Source: Shewanella metallivivens (lineage in GTDB: Bacteria > Pseudomonadota > Gammaproteobacteria > Enterobacterales > Shewanellaceae). From it: a stretch of DNA of 64,000 nucleotides. Positions 38,678 through 49,415 of the stretch are shown here, piece by piece; the stretch's first letter is position 1, and every line of letters starts with the position of its first letter. The stretch is taken from assembly GCF_028750675.1 (NCBI RefSeq), contig NZ_JAQQPZ010000002.1, forward strand, positions 311,800 to 375,799. The letters run 5' to 3'. The notes under the pieces were generated by a model. It did no database searches. It was not told the origin of the DNA and saw nothing but the letters and a program-made list of their open reading frames with translations. A program made the translations under genes and the position numbers.

Positions 38678-39076
38678 AGCGCTCGTTATACCTTAGTTAC
38701 GATGATGATGATATATCTGCCGTAACTATTTTTATCTCATACCCAATCAACTTTAAGATACATGTTTAAGAGCTTCACCGTGTTTTCAATACTCGGCGTG
38801 TAAATGCGTTAATACTGTTCATAATACGCTTGCCAAAACTTAATATCATAATGAGTCAAAAGTGAATCTAATTGATTAGGGCTTGTGAGGTTTACTTGCC
38901 AAAAGATGATATTTAATTTATTTAGTCGAGTGTATTTATTCTGTCCCGCTTTTTATGAGCATAGTGTGACTAAAATAGTGCTCGGTTAACGGGTTATATT
39001 GATCATTACGGTGAATATTTGAAGCAAGGTTGCGTCATCAAATCAGTGTAGTACAGGGGATTTCACTATTTAATAT
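38678..39076. other. Gap between the RIO kinase and yfaE genes
   Basis: About 400 bases with no credible gene. The kinase promoter must lie at the left end. No strong terminator is seen for the nrdAB-yfaE operon, which ends at 39077, and no repeat is found. Confidence 0.5.
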
Positions 39077-39445
39077 TTAGCTTTCGTGGGCAAGCTTAGT
39101 CATTGCGGGGACTGATGTGTTGGCTTCTGTGTATTGACGTTTCGCTACAACCTCAACTCCTTTAGTGGATAACTTAAGGTTGAGATCTGACTCTGGTACA
39201 CAACAGCAGGGTAAACACTCGTTTGCTTTGAGTTCAGCTAATGGCGTAGTGAGATAACTGACTTCACCTGAAATCACTGTGGTTTTACAGGCGCCGCAAA
39301 ACCCATTGCGGCACTCTGAAAAAACTTTTACCTTTTTCGACTCAAGCGCTTCTAATAAGCTTGAATGTTTGCCGTCAAACAAGATAACGGGTTGACCTTT
39401 CAAGCTTACGATTGGGGCTTTTTTAAAAAATTTCTTATAAGTCAA
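39077..39445 (-). CDS. yfaE: 2Fe-2S ferredoxin, YfaE-type (class Ia RNR maintenance)
   Basis: Plant-type [2Fe-2S] ferredoxin that in E. coli delivers electrons to regenerate the diiron-tyrosyl radical of NrdB. Ligands: Cys45, Cys50 and Cys53 in [14 protein letters not shown], and one of Cys77/80/81/82 in [10 protein letters not shown]. The protein is 122 residues, longer than E. coli YfaE (84), with extra residues at both ends. Its start overlaps the end of nrdB by 11 bases, so the two are translationally coupled; together with nrdA this is the same gene order as in E. coli. Confidence 0.92.
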   Translation of the reverse strand: MTYKKFFKKAPIVSLKGQPVILFDGKHSSLLEALESKKVKVFSECRNGFCGACKTTVISGEVSYLTTPLAELKANECLPCCCVPESDLNLKLSTKGVEVVAKRQYTEANTSVPAMTKLAHES

Positions 39446-40565
39446 AGTCTAAAAACTCATCGCCATCGACAGAAGAATCAATTTGTCCGACAAGGTAGGA
39501 AGACACTTCAACTTCTTGTGGGGCAACTTGAACCGCATCACTTTCTAACCAGTTCTTCATCCACGGTAGTGGGTTTGAAGATTCTTCGTACGGTTGTGGT
39601 AAATGCACTGACTTCATGCGTTGGTTAGTAATATATTCAACATACTGACACAAAATTTGTTCGTTTAGGCCGATCATAGAACCGTCTTTAAACAGATACT
39701 TAGCCCATTCTTTTTCTTGTTCAGCGGCTTTAACAAACAAATCGTACGCTTCTTGTTGACACTCAATGGCAATTTCGGCCATTTCGGGGTCGTCTTTACC
39801 GCCTTGCATTAAGCTCAGAATGTGCTGAGTGCTGTTAAGGTGTAAAGCTTCATCACGGGCAATTAAGCGAATGATTTTGGCGTTACCTTCCATTAAGCGG
39901 CGCTCAGCAAAAGCAAATGAACAGGCAAAGCTCACATAGAAACGAATGGCTTCTAGTGCGTTAACCGACATCATGCACAAATACAGTGACTTTTTAAGGA
40001 TACGTAAGTTAACGGTAATTTTTTCGCCGTTAATGACGTGAGTCCCAGAACCGTGCAAGTTATGCACTTGAGTGAGCTTAATTAAGTCATCGTAATATCG
40101 GGCAATGTCACCTGCGCGTTTTAAAATATGTTCATTTTCAACAATATCGTCAAATACCACTGATGGGTTATTAACAATATTACGGATAATATGGGTATAT
40201 GAGCGCGAGTGAATGGTTTCAGAAAACGACCAGGTTTCAATCCAGGTTTCTAACTCTGGTAAAGACACTAAGGGTAAAAACGCCACATTTGGCGAGCGAC
40301 CTTGAATAGAGTCCAGCAAAGTTTGATATTTAAGGTTTGAAATAAAAATGTGCTGCTCGTGCTCTGGTAATGCACCAAAGTCGATTTTGTCACGGCTGAC
40401 ATCAACTTCTTCAGGGCGCCAGAAAAACGATAATTGTTTTTCAATCAGCTTTTCGAAGACTTCGTATTTCTGTTGATCGTAGCGAGCCACATTAACTGAT
40501 TGCCCAAAAAACATGGGTTCTTTAGTTGAATCGTTAGGTGTTTGACAAAATGTTGAGTAAGCCAT
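39435..40565 (-). CDS. nrdB: Ribonucleoside-diphosphate reductase class Ia, beta subunit
   Basis: Diiron subunit that carries the tyrosyl radical for dNTP synthesis. The radical Tyr is in [12 protein letters not shown], in the expected place; iron ligands are carried by [25 protein letters not shown] and [14 protein letters not shown]. 376 residues, matching E. coli NrdB. It lies 67 bases after nrdA; a GC-rich hairpin in that gap may tune the subunit ratio. The C-terminal acidic tail ([13 protein letters not shown]) is the part that docks on NrdA. Confidence 0.97.
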   Translation of the reverse strand: MAYSTFCQTPNDSTKEPMFFGQSVNVARYDQQKYEVFEKLIEKQLSFFWRPEEVDVSRDKIDFGALPEHEQHIFISNLKYQTLLDSIQGRSPNVAFLPLVSLPELETWIETWSFSETIHSRSYTHIIRNIVNNPSVVFDDIVENEHILKRAGDIARYYDDLIKLTQVHNLHGSGTHVINGEKITVNLRILKKSLYLCMMSVNALEAIRFYVSFACSFAFAERRLMEGNAKIIRLIARDEALHLNSTQHILSLMQGGKDDPEMAEIAIECQQEAYDLFVKAAEQEKEWAKYLFKDGSMIGLNEQILCQYVEYITNQRMKSVHLPQPYEESSNPLPWMKNWLESDAVQVAPQEVEVSSYLVGQIDSSVDGDEFLDFDL

Positions 40566-40592
40566 TATTTAGGTGTCCTGAAAACGCATTTC

Positions 40593-40614
40593 AAAAAGCG
40601 GGGATGCCCCCGCT
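40593..40614 (-). promoter_or_regulatory. GC-rich hairpin between nrdA and nrdB
   Basis: On the minus strand AGCGGGGGCATCCCCGCT followed by TTTT. Stem of eight pairs with a tiny loop and a short T-run, in the 67-base gap between the two reductase genes. It can act as a weak terminator or as an RNA-end stabiliser. The structure is seen; the role is inferred. Confidence 0.55.
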
Positions 40615-40632
40615 AATAATTCCATTAGATGA

Positions 40633-42921
40633 TTAAATCTTGCAAGCACCGCCTGCGCAACCGTCATCTTCTTCCTCTACGGCAATCAAGTCGTCAAACT
40701 GATCTTTCGCGCCGTCACGGGTGTTATGATAATACAAAGTCTTAACCCCTAACTTGTACACACTTAACAAATCTTTAAGTAAGGTTTGCATGGGTACACG
40801 ACCGCCTTCAAAACGGCTTGGGTCGTAGTTAGTGTTAGCTGAAATCGCCTGGTCTATAAACTTCTGCATAATGCCAACAAGTTGGATGTAACCATCATTG
40901 TTTGGCATGTTCCATAACAATTCATACTTGTCTTTAAGTTGTTCAAAGTCTGGTACGACTTGCTTTAATTGCCCGTCTTTACTCGCTTTAACACTGATTA
41001 AGCCGCGTGGCGGCTCGATACCGTTAGTCGCATTTGAAATTTGCGATGAGGTTTCAGATGGCATTAATGCAGACAAGGTTGAGTTACGTAAACCATATTG
41101 TTTAATGTCGCTACGTAATGTTTCCCAATCCATGTGTAATGGCTCGTCACAAATCTTATCGAGATCACGCTTGTAAGTGTCGATAGGTAAGATACCTTGC
41201 GAATAAGTTGTCTCGTTAAATAACGGACACGCACCTTGTTCTTTTGCGAGGGTCATTGAAGCTTTCAATAGATAGAACTGAATTGCTTCAAAGGTTTTGT
41301 GGGTCAGGTTGTTAGCTGATCCGTCTGAGTACTTCTTGCCATTTTTAGCAAGGTAGTTAGCAAAGTTAATCACACCAATGCCTAAGGTACGGCGGTTCAT
41401 GGAACCTAATTTTGCAGACTTGATTGGGTAATCTTGATAATCCAATAGGTTATCAAGGGCACGCACTGCAAGATCGGCTAAAGGCTCAAGTTCTGATAAA
41501 TCCTGAATCGCGCCTAGGTTTAATGCTGACAATGTACATAATGCGATTTCACCATTTGGATCGTCGATGTTAGTCATTGGCTTAGTCGGCAAGGCAATTT
41601 CTAAACATAAGTTAGATTGCTTAATTGGTGCGACTTTAGAGTCAAATGGGCTGTGAGTATTACAGTGATCCACGTTTTGAATGTAGATACGGCCAGTAGA
41701 GGCACGTTCTTGCATCATTAATGAAAACAGTTCTACCGCTTTAATTTGTTTTTTACGGACGTTGCTGTCTTGTTCATACTGTAGGTATAAGCGTTCAAAT
41801 TCAACTTGATCTTCAAAGAAGGCGTCGTAAAGACCAGGCACGTCTGATGGGCTGAATAAGCTGATGTATTCGCCTTTAATTAAACGTTGGTACATTAATT
41901 TGTTTAACTGCACACCATAGTCAAGGTGACGTACACGGTTGTCATCAACACCACGGTTGTTTTTAAGGACCAGTAGTGACTCTACTTCTAAATGCCATAA
42001 TGGGTAGAATAGGGTAGCTGCACCACCACGAACGCCGCCTTGAGAACATGACTTAACCGCGGTTTGGAAGTACTTATAAAAAGGTAAGCAACCTGTGTGG
42101 AATGCTTCGCCGCCACGAATCGGGCTACCTAACGCGCGGATACGACCTGCGTTAATACCAATACCTGCACGTTGGCTGACGTATTTAACAATAGAAGATG
42201 CCGTTGCGTTGATTGAATCTAGGCTGTCATCACATTCGATTAAAACACATGAGCTGAACTGACGTGTTGGAGTACGTACGCCAGACATAATTGGTGTCGG
42301 CAATGAAATTTTGAATAATGACGTCGCATCATAAAAACGCTTGATGTAATCCAAACGAGTGTCTTTTGGATAACGAGCAAACAAACAGGCCGCCACAAGA
42401 ATGTATAAAAACTGCGCGCTTTCATACACTTCATGTGTGACACGGTTTTGTACCAGATATTTACCTTCTAATTGCTTAACAGCAGCATAAGAGAAGTTCA
42501 TATCGCGCCAGTGGTCGATATAGCTGTCTAAGGTGTCGATTTCTTCACGAGAGTAATCAGCTAAAATATGGGTGTCGTATTTGCCCATTTCCACTAAACG
42601 CGTCACATGATCGTACAGCTTAGGGGGCTCGAACTGACCAAAGGCTTTTTTGCGTAAATGAAACACAGCTAAGCGAGCCGCTAAGAATTGATAATCTGGC
42701 GATTCTGGCGAGATTAAATCAGCAGCGGCTTTGATAATGGTTTCATGAATGGCTTCTGTTGGAATGCCGTCAAAAAACTGCAGGTGAGATCGAAGTTCAA
42801 CTTCAGATACTGAGACGTTTTTTAATCCCTTGGCTGCCCAAGTGATTACGCGATGAATTTTATCTAAATCGATATTTTCACGTTCGCCACTGCGTTTAGT
42901 GACTGTCATATTGCTATTCAT
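40633..42921 (-). CDS. nrdA: Ribonucleoside-diphosphate reductase class Ia, alpha subunit
   Basis: Catalytic subunit, 762 residues. N-terminal ATP-cone (VTKRSGERENIDLDKIHRVI), which senses ATP/dATP; active-site Cys in PTRQFSSCVLIECDDS and in SNLCLEIALPT; the stretch GIGINAGRIRALGSPIRGGE of the barrel; and the C-terminal redox pair in DDGCAGGACKI that passes electrons from thioredoxin or glutaredoxin. First gene of nrdA-nrdB-yfaE. Upstream lie an NrdR box pair and DnaA boxes. The start chosen (MNSNMTVTKRSGE) aligns with E. coli. Confidence 0.97.
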   Translation of the reverse strand: MNSNMTVTKRSGERENIDLDKIHRVITWAAKGLKNVSVSEVELRSHLQFFDGIPTEAIHETIIKAAADLISPESPDYQFLAARLAVFHLRKKAFGQFEPPKLYDHVTRLVEMGKYDTHILADYSREEIDTLDSYIDHWRDMNFSYAAVKQLEGKYLVQNRVTHEVYESAQFLYILVAACLFARYPKDTRLDYIKRFYDATSLFKISLPTPIMSGVRTPTRQFSSCVLIECDDSLDSINATASSIVKYVSQRAGIGINAGRIRALGSPIRGGEAFHTGCLPFYKYFQTAVKSCSQGGVRGGAATLFYPLWHLEVESLLVLKNNRGVDDNRVRHLDYGVQLNKLMYQRLIKGEYISLFSPSDVPGLYDAFFEDQVEFERLYLQYEQDSNVRKKQIKAVELFSLMMQERASTGRIYIQNVDHCNTHSPFDSKVAPIKQSNLCLEIALPTKPMTNIDDPNGEIALCTLSALNLGAIQDLSELEPLADLAVRALDNLLDYQDYPIKSAKLGSMNRRTLGIGVINFANYLAKNGKKYSDGSANNLTHKTFEAIQFYLLKASMTLAKEQGACPLFNETTYSQGILPIDTYKRDLDKICDEPLHMDWETLRSDIKQYGLRNSTLSALMPSETSSQISNATNGIEPPRGLISVKASKDGQLKQVVPDFEQLKDKYELLWNMPNNDGYIQLVGIMQKFIDQAISANTNYDPSRFEGGRVPMQTLLKDLLSVYKLGVKTLYYHNTRDGAKDQFDDLIAVEEEDDGCAGGACKI

Positions 42922-43125
42922 TGAAGAGAGGCCTTGGTTCTATATCAGGTCATGTGATCATGTTCTGGATGCTGTAGCTTTGATTCGATCAGAACAAATC
43001 ACAAAACAGTTCCATGTTAAAACAATCAGTGTGAATGTATTTACTACAATGTCGATTGACAGTACATGCAAATACAAACTACGTCTTTTGTGCGACAACG
43101 GCGTAGTGTTTTGATTGTTACCCAC

Positions 43126-43172
43126 ACACAAGATATGGTGTTATTTATTAACTGAGATACAAGATAGTGAGG
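43126..43172. promoter_or_regulatory. NrdR box pair upstream of nrdA
   Basis: ACACAAGATATGGTGT at 43126-43141 matches the NrdR consensus ACACwATATATwGTGT at 14 of 16 places; ATACAAGATAGTGAGG at 43157-43172 matches at 11. The start-to-start distance is 31 bases, the three-turn spacing that NrdR requires. They lie 205-250 bases before the nrdA start. NrdR represses RNR operons when dATP is high. Confidence 0.75.
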
Positions 43173-43210
43173 TTTGAGTTGATTTGCAAGCCACAATTGC
43201 ATTAACTTCT

Positions 43211-43230
43211 TGTGGATAAGTTGAGGATAA
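43211..43230. promoter_or_regulatory. DnaA boxes upstream of nrdA
   Basis: TGTGGATAA (43211-43219) is a perfect DnaA box on the complementary strand (TTATCCACA), and TGAGGATAA (43222-43230) differs at one base, eleven bases further, in the same orientation. DnaA regulates nrdAB in E. coli. Confidence 0.65.
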
Positions 43231-43456
43231 CGGCAAGGGTTAGTAACGACTAACCCTAGAGCCCAATTTTTTATAGTGTTTTTGATAGGTGATGTTTTTT
43301 TAATCGATAGATTAGAAAAATTTGATCGCTAAAATAAGCAGCGATCAAAATAATCAGCCCATTTTTAGATTGATCTTTTACCCTATTTGATCTGCGACGT
43401 TGGCCGTAATCAATTGAGTACAATCATTCTTAATTTGGTTGCAATTCACCACTGGT
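43231..43456. other. Remainder of the nrdA upstream gap
   Basis: No gene. The 535 bases between nrdA and the phosphatase gene hold the NrdR and DnaA sites listed separately; this part ends beyond the phosphatase stop codon. GATCGCTAAAATAAGCAGCGATC at 43324-43346 is a 7-base inverted repeat that could terminate transcripts weakly. Confidence 0.5.
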
Positions 43457-44119
43457 TTATTCAACAAAAAATTGCTTTAACGACGCGCCGTGTTCAAATT
43501 GGCGTTTAGCAGGCCACAAATGTGGATTGTCAGCTGCAGACAAGTATCCCCATAATGCAACGCCACCATGCATGTTGGCATTGTCAGCGGCCACTAAGTC
43601 ACGCTCAGCATCACCAAGATATAAAATATGCTCTGGCGGGATAGCGATTTGCTGTGCCGCTAACAACATTGGCGCCGTATGGGGTTTGGCGTGGCGAGTA
43701 CTGTCACCGCTTACCATCGCTTTAAGGTGAGGCGTTAAGCCTAGTTTATCAACCAGTGGCCGAGCAAAACGTGCAGGTTTGTTGGTGACCACTCCATAAG
43801 GAATGCCTTGTTGGTCTAATAAAGTGAGCAACTCTGGTAAATCATCAAATAAACGACTGTACTGACCATTGATGCGGCCATAATGTTGTAGCAGTCCTTG
43901 CTGAATACTGAGCTGTAAGGCTTCATCGGCATCAGGAATCGCGGTTTTAACCAGAAATAAACTGCCATGGGACGCGGCATGACGCATTTTTTCAAGGGGT
44001 TGAGCACTAAAACCGGCATCATCTAAACTTAAATTAAGTGCATAGATTAAATCTGGGGCAGTATCAGCAAGTGTACCGTCAAGATCAAATAGCACACCTT
44101 TGACATCATTTTTATGCAC
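43457..44119 (-). CDS. mupP: HAD-superfamily phosphatase, MupP/Gph-like
   Basis: A 220-residue HAD hydrolase with the three family motifs: GVLFDLDGTLADTAPDL (nucleophile Asp), GVVTNKPARFA and LGDAERDLVAA. It follows ubiG on the same strand, next to gyrA and serC. In Pseudomonas the gene in this place (ubiG-mupP) encodes N-acetylmuramic acid 6-phosphate phosphatase of the anhydromuropeptide recycling route. The same family includes phosphoglycolate phosphatase Gph, and the sequence alone does not separate them; context favours MupP. The rest of the MurNAc route (amgK, murU) is not in the window. Confidence 0.75.
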   Translation of the reverse strand: MHKNDVKGVLFDLDGTLADTAPDLIYALNLSLDDAGFSAQPLEKMRHAASHGSLFLVKTAIPDADEALQLSIQQGLLQHYGRINGQYSRLFDDLPELLTLLDQQGIPYGVVTNKPARFARPLVDKLGLTPHLKAMVSGDSTRHAKPHTAPMLLAAQQIAIPPEHILYLGDAERDLVAADNANMHGGVALWGYLSAADNPHLWPAKRQFEHGASLKQFFVE

Positions 44120-44212
44120 TGAATGATTCCTTTTATCCTGAGTGGAATGAAATTGAAGAGCAGAGCACCGATAAATCTACCATTTATCGGTGTTGTTAAA
44201 CTGACAAAATGT

Positions 44213-44935
44213 TTAGTCGATTTTTTGTGTGGCAATCATGTAGTTAACATCAACACTACTGGTGTATTTAAATACCCCAGAAAGTGGATTGTAGGTAATG
44301 CCGAGGGCGTCTTTACACAATAAATCAGTGTTATCTACGAGTGCCATGAGTTCAGATGGACGTAAAAACTTGCTGTGGTCGTGAGTGCCGACAGGCAACA
44401 TTTTCAATAGATATTCTGCACCAATAATGGTTTGCAGGTAAGACATCACATTGCGATTAATGGTCGAGAAAAACACAAATCCGTTAGGTTTAACCATGTC
44501 GCAACACGCCTGGATAACCGATTGTGGATCGGGAACATGCTCAAGCATTTCCATACAGGTCACAACATCATAGTATTCGCGGTGGTTATCGCGGTGTTCT
44601 TCTGCGGTCGTTTTAAGGTAGTTTACTGTTACCCCAGAATCTAACGCATGTAGCTTAGCCACTTCTAATGGTTCTGTGCCCATGTCGATACCGTCTACAT
44701 TTGCACCGATACGTGCCATGCTTTCAGATAAAATCCCGCCACCACAGCCAACATCTAATACTTTTTTACCAAATAGGCCGCCTGAGGTTTGATCAATATA
44801 ATTTAAGCGCAATGGATTGAGTAAATGCAGTGGCTTGAACTCACCATCAAGATCCCACCAAGTTTGTGCCATGGCTTCAAATTTTGCGATTTCTTGTGGA
44901 TCAACATTGGCCGTTAATCGTTCAGCGTGTGACAT
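44213..44935 (-). CDS. ubiG: Ubiquinone biosynthesis O-methyltransferase
   Basis: SAM-dependent enzyme that does both O-methylations in ubiquinone synthesis. SAM motif [20 protein letters not shown], then [32 protein letters not shown] and the C-terminal [20 protein letters not shown] are typical of UbiG. 240 residues as usual. Divergent from gyrA and followed after 93 bases by the phosphatase gene, the common order in gammaproteobacteria. Confidence 0.96.
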   Translation of the reverse strand: MSHAERLTANVDPQEIAKFEAMAQTWWDLDGEFKPLHLLNPLRLNYIDQTSGGLFGKKVLDVGCGGGILSESMARIGANVDGIDMGTEPLEVAKLHALDSGVTVNYLKTTAEEHRDNHREYYDVVTCMEMLEHVPDPQSVIQACCDMVKPNGFVFFSTINRNVMSYLQTIIGAEYLLKMLPVGTHDHSKFLRPSELMALVDNTDLLCKDALGITYNPLSGVFKYTSSVDVNYMIATQKID

Positions 44936-45311
44936 AAGCTAACCTAAGTGTCTAATAATGTATGGCGGTTATTATAACGATAACCTTAGCGAATAGTAGT
45001 CAACAATGTGCTTTTGCCAGGTTGCGCTGGTTATAAAATCACCGTTCAGCATTGTCGCTGACTATTTTTATAAACCAAAGCGCTTAAAGCTGCAGCAGAT
45101 TGGCTTATATGTCGGCATATATTAGTAAGAGACTAAACTAAGTTTGCTGAAAATATTGGCTTTTTTATAAATTTTGCCCTGCATAGTACATTTGGCCGGT
45201 GTTTGCTCTGGCGACAATAAATATCTGTGTTAGAATGCCAAATCACGTTTTTAAGCTAGATAATAATATGGAACATTTATTGTCAGCTAATTTTAGGGGA
45301 ACGCGCAGTTT
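44936..45311. other. Divergent promoter region between ubiG and gyrA
   Basis: No gene. It must hold promoters for both neighbours. A small perfect inverted repeat TATATGTCGGCATATA is at 45106-45121. AGGGGA sits 14 bases before the gyrA start. No other regulatory site could be named. Confidence 0.5.
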
Positions 45312-48035
45312 ATGACTGATCTGGCATCATCTATTTCGCCAATTAATATCGAAGACGAACTTAAGAATTCTTACCTTGATTACGCCATGAGTGTAATTGT
45401 AGGTCGTGCATTACCTGACGTCCGTGACGGTTTAAAACCAGTTCACCGTCGCGTATTGTTCGCCATGAGTGAATTAAAAAACGATTGGAACAAACCATAT
45501 AAAAAATCCGCTCGTGTTGTTGGTGATGTAATCGGTAAATATCACCCACATGGTGATACCGCTGTCTACGATACGATTGTTCGTATGGCGCAACCTTTCT
45601 CGCTTCGTTACACCTTAGTTGACGGGCAAGGAAACTTTGGTTCGGTTGACGGTGACTCTGCCGCAGCAATGCGTTACACCGAAATCCGGATGCAAAAGTT
45701 GGCGCACTCGTTACTTGCCGACCTCGAAAAAGAAACCGTCGATTTTGTTCCTAACTACGACGGCACAGAATTTATTCCTGCAGTATTACCCACACGTGTA
45801 CCTAACCTGTTAATTAACGGTTCATCAGGTATTGCGGTGGGTATGGCGACCAATATTCCGCCACACAACTTAACTGAAGTTGTTCAAGGCTGTTTAGCTT
45901 TAATCGCAGAGCCTAGCTTGTCGATTGAACAGCTTATGGAATACATTCCAGGCCCTGATTTCCCAACAGCAGCATCGATTAACGGTCGTAAAGGCATTAT
46001 TGATGCTTACAAAACCGGTCGCGGCCGCGCGGTGATGCGTTCTAAAGCTGAAATTGAAACCGAAGATAATGGCCGTGAACGTATTATTGTTCATGAAATT
46101 CCATATCAGGTGAACAAAGCTAAGCTCATTGAAAAAATTGCTGAGTTAGTTAAAGACAAAAAGATTGAAGGCATTAGCGGTTTACGCGACGAGTCTGACA
46201 AAGACGGTATGCGTATCGTGATTGAAATCAAGCGCGGCGAAGTCGGCGAAGTTGTATTAAACAATTTGTATGCTCAAACGCAAATGCAGTGTTCTTTTGG
46301 TATTAACATGGTGGCATTGACCAATGGTCAGCCTAAATTGTTTAACCTTAAAGAAATGCTTGAGTGCTTTATTCTTCACCGCCGTGAAGTGGTGACACGT
46401 CGTACCGTGTTTGAACTGCGTAAAGCTCGCGAACGTGCTCACATTCTTGAAGCGCTTGCAATTGCATTGGCTAACATCGATCCCATCATTGCCTTAATTA
46501 AAGCCTCTCCAACACCAGCTGAAGCGAAAGTGAAGTTAGTCGCTCAAGGGTGGGAATTAGGCCATGTTCAAGGCATGCTTGAAAAAGCTGGCGATGATGC
46601 TGCACGCCCTGAATGGTTAGAGCCTGAATTCGGTATCCGTGACGGCAAATACTATTTAACCGAGCAACAAGCGCAAGCGATTCTTGAATTACGTTTACAC
46701 CGTTTAACCGGTTTAGAGCATGACAAGATTTTAGCTGAATACGAAGATCTATTAGTGCTCATTGCAGGGTTATTATTGATCCTTCGTAGTCCTGAGCGTT
46801 TAATGGAAGTCATCAAAGAAGAGCTAGAAGAAATTCTAGAACAATATGGTGATGCCCGTCGTACCGTGATTAACGCTAACGAAATTGACATGAGTCTTGA
46901 AGACTTAATCAATGAAGAAGACGTTGTGGTCACTTTATCTCACTTAGGTTATGCCAAGTATCAGCCATTGTCTGACTACCAAGCACAACGCCGTGGCGGT
47001 AAAGGCAAGGCTGCAACCAAAGTTAAAGACGAAGATTTCGTTGAAAAACTACTGGTTGCTAACACCCATGACACCATTTTGTGCTTCTCTGACTTTGGTA
47101 AAATGTACTGGCTTAAAGTGTACCAGTTACCGCTTGCGAGCCGCACAGCACGTGGTCGTCCAATTGTTAACTTATTACCACTGGCTGATGGTGAGCGTAT
47201 TACTGCGATTTTACCTGTACGTGAATACGCTGATGACAAATACATCATCATGGCAACCGCAGACGGCACCGTGAAGAAAACGGCATTAACTGCGTACAGT
47301 AACCCTCGCGCAAACGGCATTATTGCTGTGAACCTAAAAGATGGCGACCAACTAATTGGCGTTGATATTACTGAAGGTAGCGACGACATTATGTTGTTCT
47401 CTAACGAAGGTAAAGTGGTTCGCTTTAACGAAAAAGCCCGCGATTCTGAAACTGGTGAAGTGAAGATTGATGCTGAAACCGGTGAAGAAATTATTGCACT
47501 GCGTCCAATGGGTCGTACTGCAACCGGTGTGCGTGGTATTAAGCTTGAAGAAGGGCAAAAAGTGGTATCACTGATTGTACCTAAGGGTGATGGCGCAATC
47601 TTAACCGTAACCGAAAATGGTTATGGTAAGCGTACTGAGCTAAGTGAATACCCAGCGAAGAGCCGTGGCACTAAAGGTGTTGTATCCATTAAAGTGAGTG
47701 AGCGTAATGGCTCTGTAGTGGGTGCAGTACAAGTGGGCGAGTTTGACGAAATCATGTTGATCAGTGATAAAGGCACCTTGGTTCGTACGCCGGCAGAAGG
47801 CGTATCAGTCATTGGCCGTAACACCCAAGGCGTGACCATTATTCGTACTGCTGAAGACGAGAAAGTTGTTGGCTTACAGCGTATTGAAGAAATTCAAACT
47901 GAAGAACTGCTTGATGCAGATGGCAATGTGATTGTGCCTGCCGATGTGATTGAAGGCGAAGTCGCCGAAGATTCGTCAGCTCAGCAATCTGCAACAGATG
48001 TAGCTGATGATGCAGAAGGTGACGAGCAGGAATAA
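45312..48035 (+). CDS. gyrA: DNA gyrase subunit A
   Basis: Breaks and rejoins DNA in the ATP-driven supercoiling by GyrA2GyrB2. 907 residues. The catalytic Tyr122 is in [11 protein letters not shown]; the quinolone-resistance region reads [18 protein letters not shown], with Thr83 and Asp87. The C-terminal beta-pinwheel begins with the GyrA-box-like QRRGGKGK (about residue 560) and its blades follow to 860. The tail is acidic ([21 protein letters not shown]), longer than in E. coli (875). Followed by a terminator and serC, a gene order shared with many gammaproteobacteria. Confidence 0.98.
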   Translation: MTDLASSISPINIEDELKNSYLDYAMSVIVGRALPDVRDGLKPVHRRVLFAMSELKNDWNKPYKKSARVVGDVIGKYHPHGDTAVYDTIVRMAQPFSLRYTLVDGQGNFGSVDGDSAAAMRYTEIRMQKLAHSLLADLEKETVDFVPNYDGTEFIPAVLPTRVPNLLINGSSGIAVGMATNIPPHNLTEVVQGCLALIAEPSLSIEQLMEYIPGPDFPTAASINGRKGIIDAYKTGRGRAVMRSKAEIETEDNGRERIIVHEIPYQVNKAKLIEKIAELVKDKKIEGISGLRDESDKDGMRIVIEIKRGEVGEVVLNNLYAQTQMQCSFGINMVALTNGQPKLFNLKEMLECFILHRREVVTRRTVFELRKARERAHILEALAIALANIDPIIALIKASPTPAEAKVKLVAQGWELGHVQGMLEKAGDDAARPEWLEPEFGIRDGKYYLTEQQAQAILELRLHRLTGLEHDKILAEYEDLLVLIAGLLLILRSPERLMEVIKEELEEILEQYGDARRTVINANEIDMSLEDLINEEDVVVTLSHLGYAKYQPLSDYQAQRRGGKGKAATKVKDEDFVEKLLVANTHDTILCFSDFGKMYWLKVYQLPLASRTARGRPIVNLLPLADGERITAILPVREYADDKYIIMATADGTVKKTALTAYSNPRANGIIAVNLKDGDQLIGVDITEGSDDIMLFSNEGKVVRFNEKARDSETGEVKIDAETGEEIIALRPMGRTATGVRGIKLEEGQKVVSLIVPKGDGAILTVTENGYGKRTELSEYPAKSRGTKGVVSIKVSERNGSVVGAVQVGEFDEIMLISDKGTLVRTPAEGVSVIGRNTQGVTIIRTAEDEKVVGLQRIEEIQTEELLDADGNVIVPADVIEGEVAEDSSAQQSATDVADDAEGDEQE

Positions 48036-48060
48036 CCTGAACGTGTCATCAAACATCAAT

Positions 48061-48090
48061 AACGGGCGCCTAATGGCGCTCGTTTTATTT
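48061..48090 (+). terminator. Terminator after gyrA
   Basis: AACGGGCGCC TAAT GGCGCTCGTTTTATTTT: stem of eight or nine pairs with a T-run, 26 bases after the gyrA stop. Confidence 0.82.
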
Positions 48091-48246
48091 TGCGGAAAAT
48101 TATTCATCAAAATAGGCAGATAAAGGCCTATTCAATAACGAATAAAGCCCTTAGTATTAACGGCTATTATGATATCATCATATGCTGATTTTTTGTCGAC
48201 AGTGCATATGATTGCTATGAGTACAAACTGAATCAAGGAGTTGTCT

Positions 48247-49338
48247 GTGAGCGCGATTTATAATTTCTGTGCGGGTCCTGCGATGTTACCTCAAGCTGTA
48301 ATGCAAAAAGCACAACAGGAATTAATCAATTGGAATGGTCTTGGTGTCTCCGTGATGGAAATAAGCCATCGGAGTAAAGAGTTTATTGCGTTAACTGAGC
48401 AAGCCGAAACGACATTGCGCCAGTTAATGCACATTCCTAAAAACTATCACGTGTTATTTATGCACGGTGGTGGCCGCGCTCAGTTTTCTAACGTGGTGAA
48501 CAACTTTTTAGGTGACAACGGCCGAGCGCTTTACCTCGTGAGTGGCCAATGGTCTTCAGCTGCGGTAACTGAAGCACATAAATTGGTCGGCGAAAGCCAA
48601 ATAGACAGCCTTAATATTGTTGAAAAAGTTGACGGGCTAAACCAAGTTAACTTACCCGATCTTAATGCTATCGATAAAGACTACCGTTATGTGCATTACT
48701 GCTCTAATGAAACGGTTGACGGTATTGAAATATTTGAAGAACTGGACAGCCCATGGCCAGTAGTGGCCGATCTGTCATCAACCATTATGTCGCATGATAT
48801 TGATGTCAGTAAATATGGCCTTATTTATGCTGGTGCGCAAAAGAACATTGGCCCATCAGGTTTATCGATAGTGATTGTGCGTGACGACATGCTTAAGTTA
48901 CCAGCGTTACCACAGTCTTCAATCATGGATTATCGTGTGGCGGTTGAGCATGGCTCCATGTTTAATACGCCACCAACGTTTGCATGGTATCTCGCATCAG
49001 AAGTATTTGCTTGGTTAGCGGCTAATGGCGGCGTGAGTGCCATGGCTGAAGTCAATCAGCAAAAAGCGGCATTATTGTATGATTGTATCGATTCAAATCC
49101 TTTTTATAAAAATGGTGTTGCGCCTCACAATCGCTCACGCATGAATGTGACGTTCCAATTGGTTAATGACGCGCTTGATGGTGAGTTTTTAAAACAAGCA
49201 GAACAGGCCGGTTTAGTTGCCCTAAAAGGTCATCGTATTGTCGGCGGCATGCGCGCCAGCATTTATAATGCAATGCCATTAGCGGGTGTGCAAAAACTGG
49301 TCAACTTTATGAACCAATTTGCCACGCAACACGCTTAA
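48247..49338 (+). CDS. serC: Phosphoserine aminotransferase
   Basis: PLP enzyme for serine synthesis (3-phosphohydroxypyruvate to phosphoserine) and for pyridoxal phosphate synthesis. N-terminus [20 protein letters not shown], substrate loop [13 protein letters not shown] Lys in [18 protein letters not shown]. The open frame begins at TTG 48241, but that lies directly behind AGGAG; GTG at 48247 has the correct six-base spacing and gives [10 protein letters not shown] (363 residues), the usual SerC start. A terminator follows. Confidence 0.96.
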   Translation: MSAIYNFCAGPAMLPQAVMQKAQQELINWNGLGVSVMEISHRSKEFIALTEQAETTLRQLMHIPKNYHVLFMHGGGRAQFSNVVNNFLGDNGRALYLVSGQWSSAAVTEAHKLVGESQIDSLNIVEKVDGLNQVNLPDLNAIDKDYRYVHYCSNETVDGIEIFEELDSPWPVVADLSSTIMSHDIDVSKYGLIYAGAQKNIGPSGLSIVIVRDDMLKLPALPQSSIMDYRVAVEHGSMFNTPPTFAWYLASEVFAWLAANGGVSAMAEVNQQKAALLYDCIDSNPFYKNGVAPHNRSRMNVTFQLVNDALDGEFLKQAEQAGLVALKGHRIVGGMRASIYNAMPLAGVQKLVNFMNQFATQHA

Positions 49339-49380
49339 CGGCTGTTGCGATTCATCACGCCTCGATTGAGGTGTAAAATC

Positions 49381-49408
49381 AAAAAAGATCCCGAAAGGAT
49401 CTTTTTTG
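49381..49408 (+). terminator. Terminator after serC
   Basis: AAAAAAGATCC CGAA AGGATCTTTTTTG: eleven-base stem and T-run, 43 bases after the serC stop and eight bases before the MITE-like element. Confidence 0.88.
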
Positions 49409-49415
49409 TTTTGTG

